A stretch of 64,000 nucleotides of DNA from JAFECT01 sp036501825 (GCA_036501825.1 DASXZP010000026.1:372001-436000), one strand, 5' to 3'; positions 46,346 to 55,132 are shown, counted from the first letter of the stretch. The notes: generated by a model not told the origin, from the letters alone. Translations and numbers: made by a program.

Positions 46346-46792
46346 GCCTTGCTCCGCTTCTTCGAATAGAGCGCGGCGACCGCCGCGGCGCGCCGGGCGA
46401 CTTTCGCGCAGTTCCGGCGGCGAAACCACCACCAGGTCGCCGCCGAAGCCCAGGATCAGGCTCGCGGCGTAGCCGATGCTCTCGATTGAGACCTCCGCCT
46501 CGCGAACGCCGTCGCGGCCGGGCTTTGCGGCCCGCAGCGGCTCCGCCATGTCCGCGCCCAGTCGGTCGAGCCGCGACAGCGCCTGGGGCTGCACGCGCAG
46601 TACCGCGCGCTCGCGCCGCAACGACGCTTCGAAACTGTTCACCGCTTCGCGCCACGCCTCGCCGAGGTCGAAGCGGCGCGGACGCCTGAAGGTCTCGTCG
46701 AGTATGGTCACGGCCTTCACCTTGGCGAGCCGATGGATCGCCGGTTTGCCGCGGCGCAGCGCCACAAAATACCAGTCGCCGGCCTTCAGCAC
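46342..46792 (-). pseudogene. WYL-domain (YafY-type) regulator, N-terminally truncated and frameshifted
   Basis: The WYL ligand-sensing part is clear: LKAGDWYFVALRRGKPAIHRL, FRRPRRFDLGEAWREAV and LILGFGGDLVVVSPPELRE. The N-terminal winged-helix DNA-binding domain is absent. After PPELRE the frame continues into GFA, but removing one A in the AAAG run (46401-46404) restores VARRAAAVAALYSKKRSKA and a TGA that overlaps the GFA ATG. So the gene has lost both its 5' half and its original end. Confidence 0.75.
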
Positions 46793-46972
46793 GAGTCGGT
46801 GTTCGTCTGGTTCGCCCGCTTCGAAGATGCGCAGGCCGAAGCGCGGTTTGACCGCGCGATGGCGGCCCTCAGCGGCTGGCGTGACAAGGCGTCCGAGGCC
46901 CTGCTGCCCGCGCTGCTACGCAAGCCCGAGGTGCTGCGTCTGTCCCCGACGCCCCGGTCGCCGTTCTTCTAG
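46788..46972 (+). pseudogene. 3' fragment of a NIPSNAP-like gene
   Basis: About 60 codons, HESVFVWFARFEDAQAEARF then ALLRKPEVLRLSPTPRSPFF and TAG, resemble the C-terminal part of NIPSNAP-type proteins. There is no start or N-terminus; upstream in this frame is antisense WYL sequence. It ends on CTAG shared with the convergent secreted-protein gene. Family call is tentative. Confidence 0.45.
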
Positions 46973-47262
46973 CGCCAGTGGATGTCCAGCTTGGCTACTT
47001 CACCACGCAACGCGCCGGTTCGGCTGACGGCGCAGGTGAAAGGCGCGGTCTGCGCGGAGCCTCGCTGCAGCACGCCGGTCACCATGACCTGGTTGTTGGC
47101 GACGGTCGCGTCGTCAAAGCGGATTTCGTGCGCGCTGACGTTTCGCTCGTTCACCAGATAGGCCTGACAGGCGCTGCGGGCCTTTGCAAATTCGTCGGGC
47201 TGGGCGGAAGCCGCCGTCGCCAGCGACGCGGCTGCGGCAAAGATAAGAACGGTACGAATCAT
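46969..47262 (-). CDS. Small secreted protein
   Basis: 97 residues with signal peptide MIRTVLIFAAAASLATAASAQ. Mature part with two Cys (SACQAYL and FTCAV) that could form a disulfide, ending LDIHWR. Start 47262 has GGAG eight bases upstream; 47268 is possible. Function unknown. Confidence 0.75.
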   Translation of the reverse strand: MIRTVLIFAAAASLATAASAQPDEFAKARSACQAYLVNERNVSAHEIRFDDATVANNQVMVTGVLQRGSAQTAPFTCAVSRTGALRGEVAKLDIHWR

Positions 47263-47385
47263 GGTCATCACTCCGGCTGGGAAAACGGCCGCCGGCCCTG
47301 GAGGTTGCGGGAGGGCTGGAGGGAAGCCTGCATTCCAGCGTGGCCGCTCTTTCGCGCCGGGGCGCGAGTGTTTAGCTAGGCGGCC

Positions 47386-48096
47386 ATGAACCCTCCCGCC
47401 TCGCTCTCCGACTTTCCGATAATGCGCCGCTGGCCCGCGCAGCATCCGGATCGGCTTCAGCTCTATTCCCTGCCGACGCCCAACGGGGTCAAGATCGGCG
47501 TGATGCTCGAAGAGACGGGGCTCGCCTACGAGCCGCACCGGATCGACTTCGGCAAGGGCGATCAGCGCACACCGGAGTTCCTGTCGCTCAATCCCAACGG
47601 CAAGATTCCGGCGATCCTCGACCCAAACGGTCCCGGCGGGCGGCCGCTGCCGCTGTTCGAGTCGGCGGTCATCCTGGAATATCTTTCCGAGAAGACCGGA
47701 CAGCTGATGCCCAAGGACCCGGTCGCGCGCTGGGAATGCCGCCAATGGCTGGCGTTCCAGATCGCCAACACCGGGCCGACGTTCGGCCAGGTCGGCTATT
47801 TCAAGAAGTTCGACGGCAGCAAGATCGAAGATCCGCGTCCGCTCCAACGCTACGCGAGCGAGACGCGCCGGCTTTTGCAAATCCTCGACGCACGCATGCA
47901 GGGCCGCACCTGGATCATGGGCGACGACTACACCATTGCCGACATCGCCAACCTGGGCCTGATCCGAAACCTGATCGGCTTCTACGACGCGGGCGACCTC
48001 GTCGGGTTTGGAAACCTGAAGAACGTCGCCGCGTGGCTCGACAGGTGGTTAGAGCGCCCAGGGGTGCAGCGCGGCCTGAAGGTGTGCGCTGGGTAG
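47386..48096 (+). CDS. Glutathione S-transferase, YfcG/YghU-like
   Basis: 236 residues. LQLYSLPTPNGVKIGVMLEETGLAYE, then FLSLNPNGKIPAIL and LFESAVILEYLSEKTG form the thioredoxin domain with the TPNG motif of Nu-class (YfcG/YghU) proteins that have disulfide reductase activity. C-terminal helices follow to VQRGLKVCAG. Monocistronic. Confidence 0.9.
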   Translation: MNPPASLSDFPIMRRWPAQHPDRLQLYSLPTPNGVKIGVMLEETGLAYEPHRIDFGKGDQRTPEFLSLNPNGKIPAILDPNGPGGRPLPLFESAVILEYLSEKTGQLMPKDPVARWECRQWLAFQIANTGPTFGQVGYFKKFDGSKIEDPRPLQRYASETRRLLQILDARMQGRTWIMGDDYTIADIANLGLIRNLIGFYDAGDLVGFGNLKNVAAWLDRWLERPGVQRGLKVCAG

Positions 48097-48142
48097 CGGT
48101 TTTCGCGCGGTAACACCCACTTGCCGTGAATGCACCGAAGTT

Positions 48143-48295
48143 ACCCTCACCCAGCGGGGGAGGGTGGCGCAGCGCCGGGTGGGGGACCAAGTGGGACGGC
48201 TGCCGAATTCGGCGAGCAAGTGCGCAGTGCTTTCCGCGTTTGCGCTTGTCACCCCACCCCGCGCTTCGCGCGACCCTCCCCTTTCCGGGGAGGGT
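48143..48295. repeat. Family 2 palindromic repeat
   Basis: ACCCTCACCCAGCGGGGGAG...GCGCAGCGCCGGGTGGGG at 48143-48184 and the inverted counterpart CCCCACCCCGCGCTTCGCGC...CCCTCCCCTTTCCGGGGAGG to 48295. It fills the GST-VOC gap between convergent genes. Confidence 0.85.
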
Positions 48296-48309
48296 GCGAA
48301 AGGTTGCGA

Positions 48310-48696
48310 CTAATTTCCCCCGCTCACGATCGACAGGATGTTGCCGTCCGGGTCCTTGAACCACGCGACCCTCATGGCGCCCCCGTCGGCCACGTGCACG
48401 TCGCCTTCGACTTTCAGGCCGGGCAGGTCGGGATAGTGTTCGAAGGCGACGCCCTTCGCCTTCAGCTCGCGCACCGCGCCCTCGACGTCGTCGATCACCC
48501 AGGTCGCGGCCGTCGCTTCGTTGGTCCCGGCGTGATCGCTCTCGTAGACGAACACCTTGCTCTCGCCGGAACGATAGGTGGCGACGCCCTCGCGGTCGTC
48601 GAGCGTCTTCAGGCCCAGGGTGTCGCGATAGAAGCGGCGCGCCTCGTCGCTGTTCTTCACCGGAATCGTGGCGATGGCGTCGGCGTCGTTAAGCAT
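48310..48696 (-). CDS. VOC-family (glyoxalase-like) protein
   Basis: 128 residues from 48696 (MLNDADAIATIPVKNSDEARRFY). FYRDTLGLKTLDD, then AWFKDPDGNILSIV are the VOC metal-fold motifs. GGGAGA precedes the ATG. Substrate unknown. Confidence 0.87.
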   Translation of the reverse strand: MLNDADAIATIPVKNSDEARRFYRDTLGLKTLDDREGVATYRSGESKVFVYESDHAGTNEATAATWVIDDVEGAVRELKAKGVAFEHYPDLPGLKVEGDVHVADGGAMRVAWFKDPDGNILSIVSGGN

Positions 48697-48876
48697 GAGG
48701 CTCTCCCGGAAAGACCGCCCCCGCGGCCCGAGCTCCAACAACTTGCGCCGGGCGGCAAAGGTCCCTTCGTCGAACGCCATTCGCGACATTTTCGGGGCGC
48801 TGCATCCGATCCCCCGACCGGCGGCGATGAGGGTCAAGCACGGGCCGCAGACAGGGCGGTCCCAAGGAGCATCGCG

Positions 48877-49056
48877 ATGACCGTCTTCTTCGAAAGCTAC
48901 TGGTGGCTGTTGTTCCCGCTGGCCTTTTTTGTGGCCGGGGCCTTCCGTAACTACCTTCGCTATCTGACCCACCGCCAGGAGCTGGAGATCGCCCGCCTGA
49001 AGGCCCTGCGGCCGAGTCAGGCTAAGGACGGCGCACCCGGCGCCGTCGGCGCGTGA
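48877..49056 (+). CDS. Small single-pass membrane protein
   Basis: 59 residues, AAGGAG seven bases upstream of the ATG. MTVFFESYWWLLFPLAFFVAGAF is one membrane helix, then a basic helical tail. Its N-terminus resembles that of the next gene (MTVPDFFAQFWWLLFPAGFFVA), so the two are probably paralogues from a local duplication. Confidence 0.75.
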   Translation: MTVFFESYWWLLFPLAFFVAGAFRNYLRYLTHRQELEIARLKALRPSQAKDGAPGAVGA

Positions 49057-49074
49057 TCCGGGGGAAGGTGAACC

Positions 49075-49542
49075 ATGACCGTGCCCGACTTCTTCGCGCA
49101 ATTCTGGTGGCTGCTGTTTCCCGCCGGATTCTTCGTCGCCGCGATTTTCGCGAACTTTATGGCCTACCAGCGGCGCAAGGCCGAACTGGACGTGCTGAAA
49201 ACCTACATCCAGCAAGGCAAGGATCCGCCGCCCGAACTGTCGAAGGCGCTCGGCGGCGGCTCGCCGGACAACCCGGCGGCCGATCCCTACGCCCCGTACG
49301 GCGCCTACGGGCATCCGTACTACGGCTGGAGAGGCTGGCGGCGGTATCGCTACGGCCCTTATTGGGAATGGCGGCGCGTGATCATCATGGGCGCGATCTC
49401 GGGCGGCTTCTATCTGGCCTATCTGAACAGCAGCGGCGACACCGGCCATGCGTTCAAGATCGTGTCGATCATCACCGGCGTGATCGCGGGCGCGTCGCTC
49501 CTGTTCGCGCTGCTGCAAACCATGATGCCGCCGCCGAAATGA
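49075..49542 (+). CDS. Membrane protein next to ECF sigma factor
   Basis: 155 residues. N-terminal helix FFAQFWWLLFPAGFFVAAIF, cytosolic QRRKAELDVLKTYIQQGKDPP, a Tyr/Gly/Pro-rich middle (PYGAYGHPYYGW), then two more helices (IIMGAISGGFYLAYL and IITGVIAGASLLFALL). The segment YIQQGKDPPPEL resembles that in the 132-residue protein at 50530 (AIDKGQPLPSEV). Its TGA overlaps the sigma factor ATG. Confidence 0.8.
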   Translation: MTVPDFFAQFWWLLFPAGFFVAAIFANFMAYQRRKAELDVLKTYIQQGKDPPPELSKALGGGSPDNPAADPYAPYGAYGHPYYGWRGWRRYRYGPYWEWRRVIIMGAISGGFYLAYLNSSGDTGHAFKIVSIITGVIAGASLLFALLQTMMPPPK

Positions 49543-50078
49543 TCATGGCGCCTGCCGACGCCGAGCTCGCGCTCGCGGCGCAGGCGGGCTCGGCGGACGC
49601 GTTCGGGCGGCTGGTGGATCGCCATCAGCAGGCCCTGCGCGCCTTTCTGCGGCGCGTGTGCGCACGCTCCGCCGACGCGGACGATATTGCGCAGGAGACG
49701 TTTCTGACCGCCTGGACGAACCTGCGCCGGTTTCGCGCGGGCACGAACTTCAAGGCTTGGCTCTTCGCCATCGCCTGGCGCAAGCGCCTCAGCCTCGAGC
49801 GCAGTCTCGCGCGCGGCGCGCGGCGCGATGGGGAGTGGCTGGAGACGCGGCCGCAGTGGGACGTCAGCGATCGCGCCGACGCCATCGCCGTGCGCCGGGC
49901 GCTGGAGGGCCTGCCGCTGGATCAGCGGGCGGCGACCGCGCTCTGCCTCGCCGGCGATTTCTCGCACGCGGAGGCGGCGGACGCCCTGGGCGCGCCGCTG
50001 GGTACGATCAAGTCGCATGTGACGCGGGGGCGCGCTAAACTGATGCAAGCGTTAGGAGTGGACGATGACGCATCCTGA
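49539..50078 (+). CDS. ECF (sigma-70 family) RNA polymerase sigma factor
   Basis: 179 residues. Region 2: FGRLVDRHQQALRAFLRRVC, DADDIAQETFLTAWTNLRRF; region 4: DQRAATALCLAGDFSHAEAADALGAPLGTIKSHVTRGRAKL. ATG overlaps the membrane protein gene's stop. The next gene overlaps its end by 14 bases and may encode an anti-sigma-like partner. Confidence 0.92.
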   Translation: MIMAPADAELALAAQAGSADAFGRLVDRHQQALRAFLRRVCARSADADDIAQETFLTAWTNLRRFRAGTNFKAWLFAIAWRKRLSLERSLARGARRDGEWLETRPQWDVSDRADAIAVRRALEGLPLDQRAATALCLAGDFSHAEAADALGAPLGTIKSHVTRGRAKLMQALGVDDDAS

Positions 50079-50394
50079 CCGTTCCGAAGCCGACCTCAGG
50101 CTCGCCCACGCCTTCGCGGTAGATGCGCCGCCGCCGCGCGATCCGGGCTTCACCTTGCAGGTCATGGCCAAGGTGTCGCGCCGCAAGCTCGCCTTTGACG
50201 TGGTGCGCGCCGCGCTCGGCACGGCGTTCGGCACGATGCTGCTATGGGCCCTGTGGCCGGTGCTCAAATCGGCCTTCGACCCGATCGCCTTCGAGACCTG
50301 GCAGGCGCTGGGACCGGCCCTGGTCGTGCTGACCGTTGTGGGCTCTCTGCTGGCCCTGGAGCGAACTTCGACCCGATTTGACCGGGCGATGTAA
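50065..50394 (+). CDS. Small membrane protein, possible anti-sigma factor
   Basis: 109 residues. Cytosolic N-terminus with LRLAHAFAVDAPPPRDPGF, then two membrane helices (about 45-65 and 80-98). Overlaps the ECF sigma gene by 14 bases. The position and topology fit an anti-sigma factor, but no zinc-binding H-x3-C-x2-C motif is present. Confidence 0.7.
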   Translation: MTHPDRSEADLRLAHAFAVDAPPPRDPGFTLQVMAKVSRRKLAFDVVRAALGTAFGTMLLWALWPVLKSAFDPIAFETWQALGPALVVLTVVGSLLALERTSTRFDRAM

Positions 50395-50529
50395 CCGTTT
50401 GAAAAGGTGTGAAGTTTTTCTCTTACGAAGAATTCACGTCGGTTTACGCATCCGAACGGGCTAGAGCGGGCCTCTAGCTCCCGACAGGCGAGCGCAATCA
50501 CCCCTCGCCATCGAGATAGGAAACCAGCA

Positions 50530-50928
50530 ATGGACATGTTCATGGTCGTTCTGATCGTTCTGATCGGGAACGTCGCCTTCTTCGGCACAATTGTCGCCGT
50601 CGTCCTGATCCCGCGAATTCTGAAGAACCGCGAGCGCAAGCAGATTCAGGACACCATCCGCGCCGCGATCGACAAGGGCCAGCCCCTGCCGTCCGAAGTG
50701 CTCGACGTGATGACGCGCGATGTCCGCAGCGCGCCGTCCTCGCGGCAGCGCGACGTGCGGCTCGGCATCATCTGGCTCGCGATCGGCGTCGGCCTCGGCG
50801 TGATCGGCTGGATGTTCACCGGCTTCGACACGACCGAACCCGGGCCGTTCATCGGCTTCTTCGCCATCCCGGGCGTGATCGGCATCGCCTTCATCATCCT
50901 GTCCTTCTTCAACAAGTCGAAGGCCTGA
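50530..50928 (+). CDS. DUF6249-like membrane protein
   Basis: 132 residues. Helix MVVLIVLIGNVAFFGTIVAVVL, basic cytosolic loop with RERKQIQDTIRAAIDKGQPLPSEVL, then two C-terminal helices (LGIIWLAIGVGLGVIGWMF, IPGVIGIAFIILSFF). Precedes the second ECF sigma gene by 31 bases, repeating the membrane protein-sigma factor order seen at 49075-50078. Confidence 0.8.
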   Translation: MDMFMVVLIVLIGNVAFFGTIVAVVLIPRILKNRERKQIQDTIRAAIDKGQPLPSEVLDVMTRDVRSAPSSRQRDVRLGIIWLAIGVGLGVIGWMFTGFDTTEPGPFIGFFAIPGVIGIAFIILSFFNKSKA

Positions 50929-50959
50929 GTCCGGCGGGGGAAGGAGGAGCCTGAGCCTC

Positions 50960-51538
50960 ATGGGCGCTACGCCAGACGATCGGCGGATTATCGGCCTCCA
51001 CGACGTGGAGCTCGCGGCCCTGGCGGCCGCGGGCGGGCGTAAGGAGTTCGGTGAGCTCGTGCGCAGGCACGGCACAGCCGTTCGCGGCGTGCTGCGCCGC
51101 ATGGGCGCCGATGCGGCCACCGCCGACGACATGGCGCAGGACGCCTTCCTTCAGGCCTTCGAGCGGGTCGCGGAATTCCGCGGCGAGGGCACCTTCGTCG
51201 CCTGGGTGAAGCGCATCGCCGCGCGCCTCTACCTCAAGCGTCGCCGTAAGGACGCTCAACTCATCCTGGAAGCTGAGCCGCGCGAACCGCAGGGGCAGGC
51301 GATCGCCCCCGACGCCGCCGGCCGGATCGACCTGGACGACGCCCTGAAAATCCTGGGACCCGCCGAGCGCCTATGCGTTTCCCTGTGCTACGGCGCAGGT
51401 TTATCGCACGCCGAGGTGGCCCAGGCCTTGAACACCCCCTTGGGAACGGTCAAATCCCATGTCAAACGTGGTCTGGATAAGCTCCGAGAGCGAATGGCGC
51501 CGCCTGGCGGCGAAAGTGGGAGCAGGGCTCATGGATGA
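50960..51538 (+). CDS. ECF (sigma-70 family) RNA polymerase sigma factor
   Basis: 192 residues. Region 2: FGELVRRHGTAVRGVLRRMG, TADDMAQDAFLQAFERVAEF; region 4: AERLCVSLCYGAGLSHAEVAQALNTPLGTVKSHVKRGLDKLRERM. Overlaps the next gene by eight bases. A paralogue of the sigma factor at 49539. Confidence 0.92.
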   Translation: MGATPDDRRIIGLHDVELAALAAAGGRKEFGELVRRHGTAVRGVLRRMGADAATADDMAQDAFLQAFERVAEFRGEGTFVAWVKRIAARLYLKRRRKDAQLILEAEPREPQGQAIAPDAAGRIDLDDALKILGPAERLCVSLCYGAGLSHAEVAQALNTPLGTVKSHVKRGLDKLRERMAPPGGESGSRAHG

Positions 51539-51911
51539 GCGAGGGTTCGAGGCAGGTCTGGAGCGCATGTTCGCGCAGCCGCCCGCGCTCGCCGACTCCG
51601 ACGCTTTCAACCGCCGTGTCGAACGGCGGCTCAGCCGCGACTGGCGCTGGCGCACCCTGGGTCTGGGCGCGGCGGGCGTCGTGGGCGGTGCGATCGCGGT
51701 CACCCAGTCGCTGCACTCGGGTATCGGCATCAAGGTGCAGCAGGCCTCGGCCAGCTCGGCCCACGCCGCGCAGAGTTTCTATAACGACAGCCTGAACGTC
51801 TCCGACCTGCTGATGCAGGCCGGCTCGGGGGCGAACCTGTTCTGGATCGTGTCCGGCTGTCTGATCATCGCCGCGGTTGTCGGCGCCACTCGAGCCTTGG
51901 ACCAGGTCTGA
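51531..51911 (+). CDS. Membrane protein, possible anti-sigma factor
   Basis: 126 residues from ATG 51531 (MDERGFEAGLERMFAQPPALADS). Cytosolic N-terminus, one helix near 50-65 (LGLGAAGVVGGAIAVTQSL), and one near 102-118 (LFWIVSGCLIIAAVVGA). Overlaps the sigma gene, as anti-sigma genes often do, but no zinc motif is seen. Stop directly abuts panB. Confidence 0.7.
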   Translation: MDERGFEAGLERMFAQPPALADSDAFNRRVERRLSRDWRWRTLGLGAAGVVGGAIAVTQSLHSGIGIKVQQASASSAHAAQSFYNDSLNVSDLLMQAGSGANLFWIVSGCLIIAAVVGATRALDQV

Positions 51912-52748
51912 ATGTCCGCACAACGCGAAACCACCAAGCGCGTCACCGCGCCGGATATCACTGCGCGCAAGGGCAAGGAGCCGATCGTCTGCCTGACGGC
52001 GTACACCGCGCCGATGGCGGAGATACTCGACGAACACTGCGATCTGCTGCTGGTCGGCGACAGCGTCGGGATGGTGATGCACGGAATGCCTTCGACCGTG
52101 GGCGTCACCCTCGAGATGATGATCATGCACGGCCAAGCCGTGATGCGCACCGCCAAGCGCGCACTCGTCGTCGTCGATATGCCCTTCGGCTCGTACGAGC
52201 AGAGCCCTGAGCAGGCCTTCGCCAACGCGGCGCGCATCATGCGCGAAACCGGCTGCCAGGCGATCAAGCTGGAAAGCGGCCTGGTCGTCGCCGAAACCAT
52301 CGCCTTCCTGGTCCAGCGCGGCATCCCGGTGATGGCGCACGTGGGCCTGCGCCCCCAGGCGGTAAACGTCGACGGCGCCTTTAAGGCCAAGGGCAAGACC
52401 GACACCGAGCGCATGCGCGTGATCGCCGAGGCGGAAGCCGCCGCCGACGCGGGGGCTTTCTGCGTGGTCGTCGAGGGCGTGGCCGAAGGGCTGGCGCGCG
52501 AGATCACCGCTGCCATCGCGCCCCCCACGATCGGGATCGGCGCCTCAGCCGCCTGTGACGGGCAGGTGCTGGTGGTGGACGACATGCTGGGCCTTTACGA
52601 CTGGACCCCCCGGTTTGTGCGCCGCTACGCCAACCTGCGGACCGAGATCACCAACGCGGCGCGGGCGTATGCCGCCGACGTCCGCTCGCGGGACTTTCCG
52701 GGAGAGGCCGAGGTCTATTTCGCCAAGAAGGCGACCGGGGCCGTCTGA
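51912..52748 (+). CDS. panB: 3-methyl-2-oxobutanoate hydroxymethyltransferase
   Basis: 278 residues, family length. Adds a hydroxymethyl group from 5,10-methylene-THF to alpha-ketoisovalerate in pantothenate synthesis. Motifs: ITARKGKEPIVCLTAYTAPMA, LLLVGDSVGMVMHG (metal Asp), VVVDMPFGSY, AIKLESG and GIPVMAHVGLRPQ. No panC is adjacent. ATG follows the upstream stop without a gap. Confidence 0.96.
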   Translation: MSAQRETTKRVTAPDITARKGKEPIVCLTAYTAPMAEILDEHCDLLLVGDSVGMVMHGMPSTVGVTLEMMIMHGQAVMRTAKRALVVVDMPFGSYEQSPEQAFANAARIMRETGCQAIKLESGLVVAETIAFLVQRGIPVMAHVGLRPQAVNVDGAFKAKGKTDTERMRVIAEAEAAADAGAFCVVVEGVAEGLAREITAAIAPPTIGIGASAACDGQVLVVDDMLGLYDWTPRFVRRYANLRTEITNAARAYAADVRSRDFPGEAEVYFAKKATGAV

Positions 52749-52906
52749 GCGGAAGCCTTACGGCCGCTGGAATTCCGCCCCAATCCTGGGGGAGGGTCAA
52801 AGCTCGGGTCCGGCCCGGTTTGGGCCGCTCTGCCGCGTTGCGGCGGGCCCTGCGAACCTATAGGTTCGCGGCTCATTTTGGCTCGGGCGCCCCAGGGGAG
52901 CGTGGA

Positions 52907-53689
52907 TTGTCGGATTTCTTCAACGAGGTGGACGAGAACGTCCGCGCCACGGACGCGCAGGCCATCCTCAAGAAGGCCCTGCCCTGGATCCTGGGCGCGA
53001 CCGCGGTGATCGTCGTGGGCGTGGGCGCATTCTGGGGCTGGCGGACCTTTGAGCTGAACCAGGCGAACAAGGCCTCCGAAGCCTACGACCGGGGCGTGCG
53101 CGCGCTGGGCGACGGCAACACCGCCGGCGCCGACGCCGCCTTCGCCGAGACCGCCAAGGTCGGCGACCGCGCCTACAAGACCCTGGCCCTGGAACAGCGC
53201 GCCGGCCTGCTCGTCGAACAGAAGCACATCCCCGACGCCGTGAAACTGCTCGACCAGGCCCAGAAGGACGCGCCGAGCCCGATCATGGGCGACATCGCCG
53301 GCCTCAAGGCCGCCTGGCTGGTGCTCGACACCGCATCCTACGCCGACATCGAAAAGCGCCTGACGCCGCTGATGGCCAAGGACCGGCCGTACCGTTCCTA
53401 CGCCCGCGAGGCGCTGGCCATGGCCAAACTGCTGAACGGCAAGGCCAAGGACGCGCGCGGCGATTTCGAACTGCTGTCGGTCGACGGCGACGCGGGCGAC
53501 GACGTGCACCACCGCGCCCAGGCCGCCATGTCCCTGATCGATTCCGGTCAGGCCGACCAGCTGCGCGCCATCGTCAAAGAGGCCGCGAACCAGCCCACGC
53601 TGACCGCGCCCGGGCCCAATCCCTTCCAACAGCCCGGCGGCCCAGGCGCCCCGGGCCCCGCGTCGCAACCCGCCGGAGCCCCCCGCTGA
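52907..53689 (+). CDS. YfgM-like TPR membrane protein
   Basis: 260 residues from TTG 52907 (LSDFFNEVDENVRATDAQAI; GGGGAG upstream). Charged N-terminus, one membrane helix (about 25-45; WILGATAVIVVGVGAFWGW), then tetratricopeptide-like periplasmic helices. The C-terminus is Pro/Gly/Gln-rich. In alphaproteobacteria this gene precedes bamB and der; YfgM family members bind the Sec translocon and periplasmic chaperones. It overlaps bamB by one base. Confidence 0.85.
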   Translation: MSDFFNEVDENVRATDAQAILKKALPWILGATAVIVVGVGAFWGWRTFELNQANKASEAYDRGVRALGDGNTAGADAAFAETAKVGDRAYKTLALEQRAGLLVEQKHIPDAVKLLDQAQKDAPSPIMGDIAGLKAAWLVLDTASYADIEKRLTPLMAKDRPYRSYAREALAMAKLLNGKAKDARGDFELLSVDGDAGDDVHHRAQAAMSLIDSGQADQLRAIVKEAANQPTLTAPGPNPFQQPGGPGAPGPASQPAGAPR

Positions 53690-55062
53690 TGAACCGCTTA
53701 GTCAAGGCCGCCATTCTGGGGCTCGTCAGCGTCTCGCTGTGCTCGTGCGCGATGGCGAAGAAGTACAACCCGTTCAAGGACAACGGCCCCAAGGCGACCG
53801 CCGCCAAGGGTGAACGCATCCCCGTGCTCGCCTATGAGCAGACGGTGAAGCCGTCCGACGCCCTGGCCGGCGTCGGCTACCAGTTGCCTGATCCGCAGCC
53901 GGTGGCCGCATGGCCGCTGCCCGGCGGCAACCTCGACCAGGCGGTCGGCAATGTGCAGGCCGCGCCCGACTTCCGCGTCGAGTGGAAGCGCAACGTCGGT
54001 ATCAAGTCGTCGCGCAAGTTCGAAGTGACCGCGCCGCCGGTCGCCATCGACGGCAAGATCTTCACCCTCGACGGCGAAGCGGACGTCACCGCGACCAACG
54101 CCAAGACCGGTGCGCGCGAATGGCGCATCAATCTGAAGCCGCGCAATCGCCGCGACAACGAAGCCTTCGGCGGCGGTCTGGCCGTGTCCGACGGCAAGGT
54201 CTATGTGACCTCGGGCTTCCGCTTCGTCGCCGCCGTCGACGCCGCCAACGGCAAGATGCTGTGGCGCAAGATGGTGTCCTCGCCGATCCACGGCGCGCCG
54301 ACCGTCGCCGACGGCCGCATCTACGCGGTCGACGTCGACAACCAGATCGTCGCCTTCGACGTGAACAACGGCGACCAGGTGTGGTCGTATCAGGCCATCG
54401 TCGAGCCCGCGCGCATCCTGAAGGCTTCGAGCCCGGCGGTGTCGGGCGAGCAGGTGGTTGCGCCGTTCTCGTCGGGCGAACTGATCTCGCTGTCCACCGC
54501 CAACGGCGACACTCTGTGGGACGAGGCGCTGTCAAAGGAAACGCGCACCAACGCCCTGTCCGAAATCCGCGACATTCCGGGCCGTCCGGCGATCTACAAG
54601 GGCGACGTCTACGCCGCCAGCCAGTCGGGCGTGTTCGCCGCCGTCGACATGCGCTCGGGCAATGCGAAGTGGCAGCTGCCGATCGCCAGCGAAGACACGC
54701 CCTGGCCCGCAGGCGACGTGGTGTTCGTCGTTTCCAAGGCCGGCGAGCTGATCGCCGTCAACCGCGACAACGGCCAGGTCTATTGGATCACCGACCTCAA
54801 CAAGGGTCGCAAGAAGCGCAAGGAAGGCGGCTTTCTCGGCATCGAAACCCACCTGGTCGTGCCGATCTGGTCCGGCCCGATGCTGGCCGGCGACCGCCTG
54901 ATCGTGACCAACGCCTGGGGCGAAGCGATCTCGGTCGACGCCAAGACCGGCAAGGTGACCAAGACCATCAAGATCGGCGACCCCATCTTCCAGGCGCCCA
55001 TCGCCTACGACGGGATGCTGTATCTGATGACCGACAAGGCGGACCTCATCGCGATCCGGTAA
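53689..55062 (+). CDS. bamB: Outer membrane assembly lipoprotein BamB (YfgL)
   Basis: 457 residues. Lipobox-like VSLCSCAM near residues 16-22. PQQ-like/WD beta-propeller repeats: GKIFTLDGEADVTATNAKTGAREW, GRIYAVDVDNQIVAFDVNNGDQVW, GELIAVNRDNGQVYW and AISVDAKTGKV. BamB is a scaffold of the BAM complex that inserts outer-membrane proteins. Between the YfgM-like gene and der, the classical position. A hairpin terminator follows. Confidence 0.9.
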   Translation: MNRLVKAAILGLVSVSLCSCAMAKKYNPFKDNGPKATAAKGERIPVLAYEQTVKPSDALAGVGYQLPDPQPVAAWPLPGGNLDQAVGNVQAAPDFRVEWKRNVGIKSSRKFEVTAPPVAIDGKIFTLDGEADVTATNAKTGAREWRINLKPRNRRDNEAFGGGLAVSDGKVYVTSGFRFVAAVDAANGKMLWRKMVSSPIHGAPTVADGRIYAVDVDNQIVAFDVNNGDQVWSYQAIVEPARILKASSPAVSGEQVVAPFSSGELISLSTANGDTLWDEALSKETRTNALSEIRDIPGRPAIYKGDVYAASQSGVFAAVDMRSGNAKWQLPIASEDTPWPAGDVVFVVSKAGELIAVNRDNGQVYWITDLNKGRKKRKEGGFLGIETHLVVPIWSGPMLAGDRLIVTNAWGEAISVDAKTGKVTKTIKIGDPIFQAPIAYDGMLYLMTDKADLIAIR

Positions 55063-55084
55063 GAGGGTTCGATCGCCAACGTTC

Positions 55085-55124
55085 AGCGCCCTCGCTCAAC
55101 CCGAGCGGGGGCGCTTCGCTTTTT
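55085..55124 (+). terminator. Rho-independent terminator after bamB
   Basis: GC-rich inverted repeat AGCGCCC-CGCTC / GAGCG-GGGCGCT (55085-55115) followed by TTCGC and a five-T run (55120-55124), 23 bases after the bamB stop. Confidence 0.75.
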
Positions 55125-55132
55125 AGTTTTGA

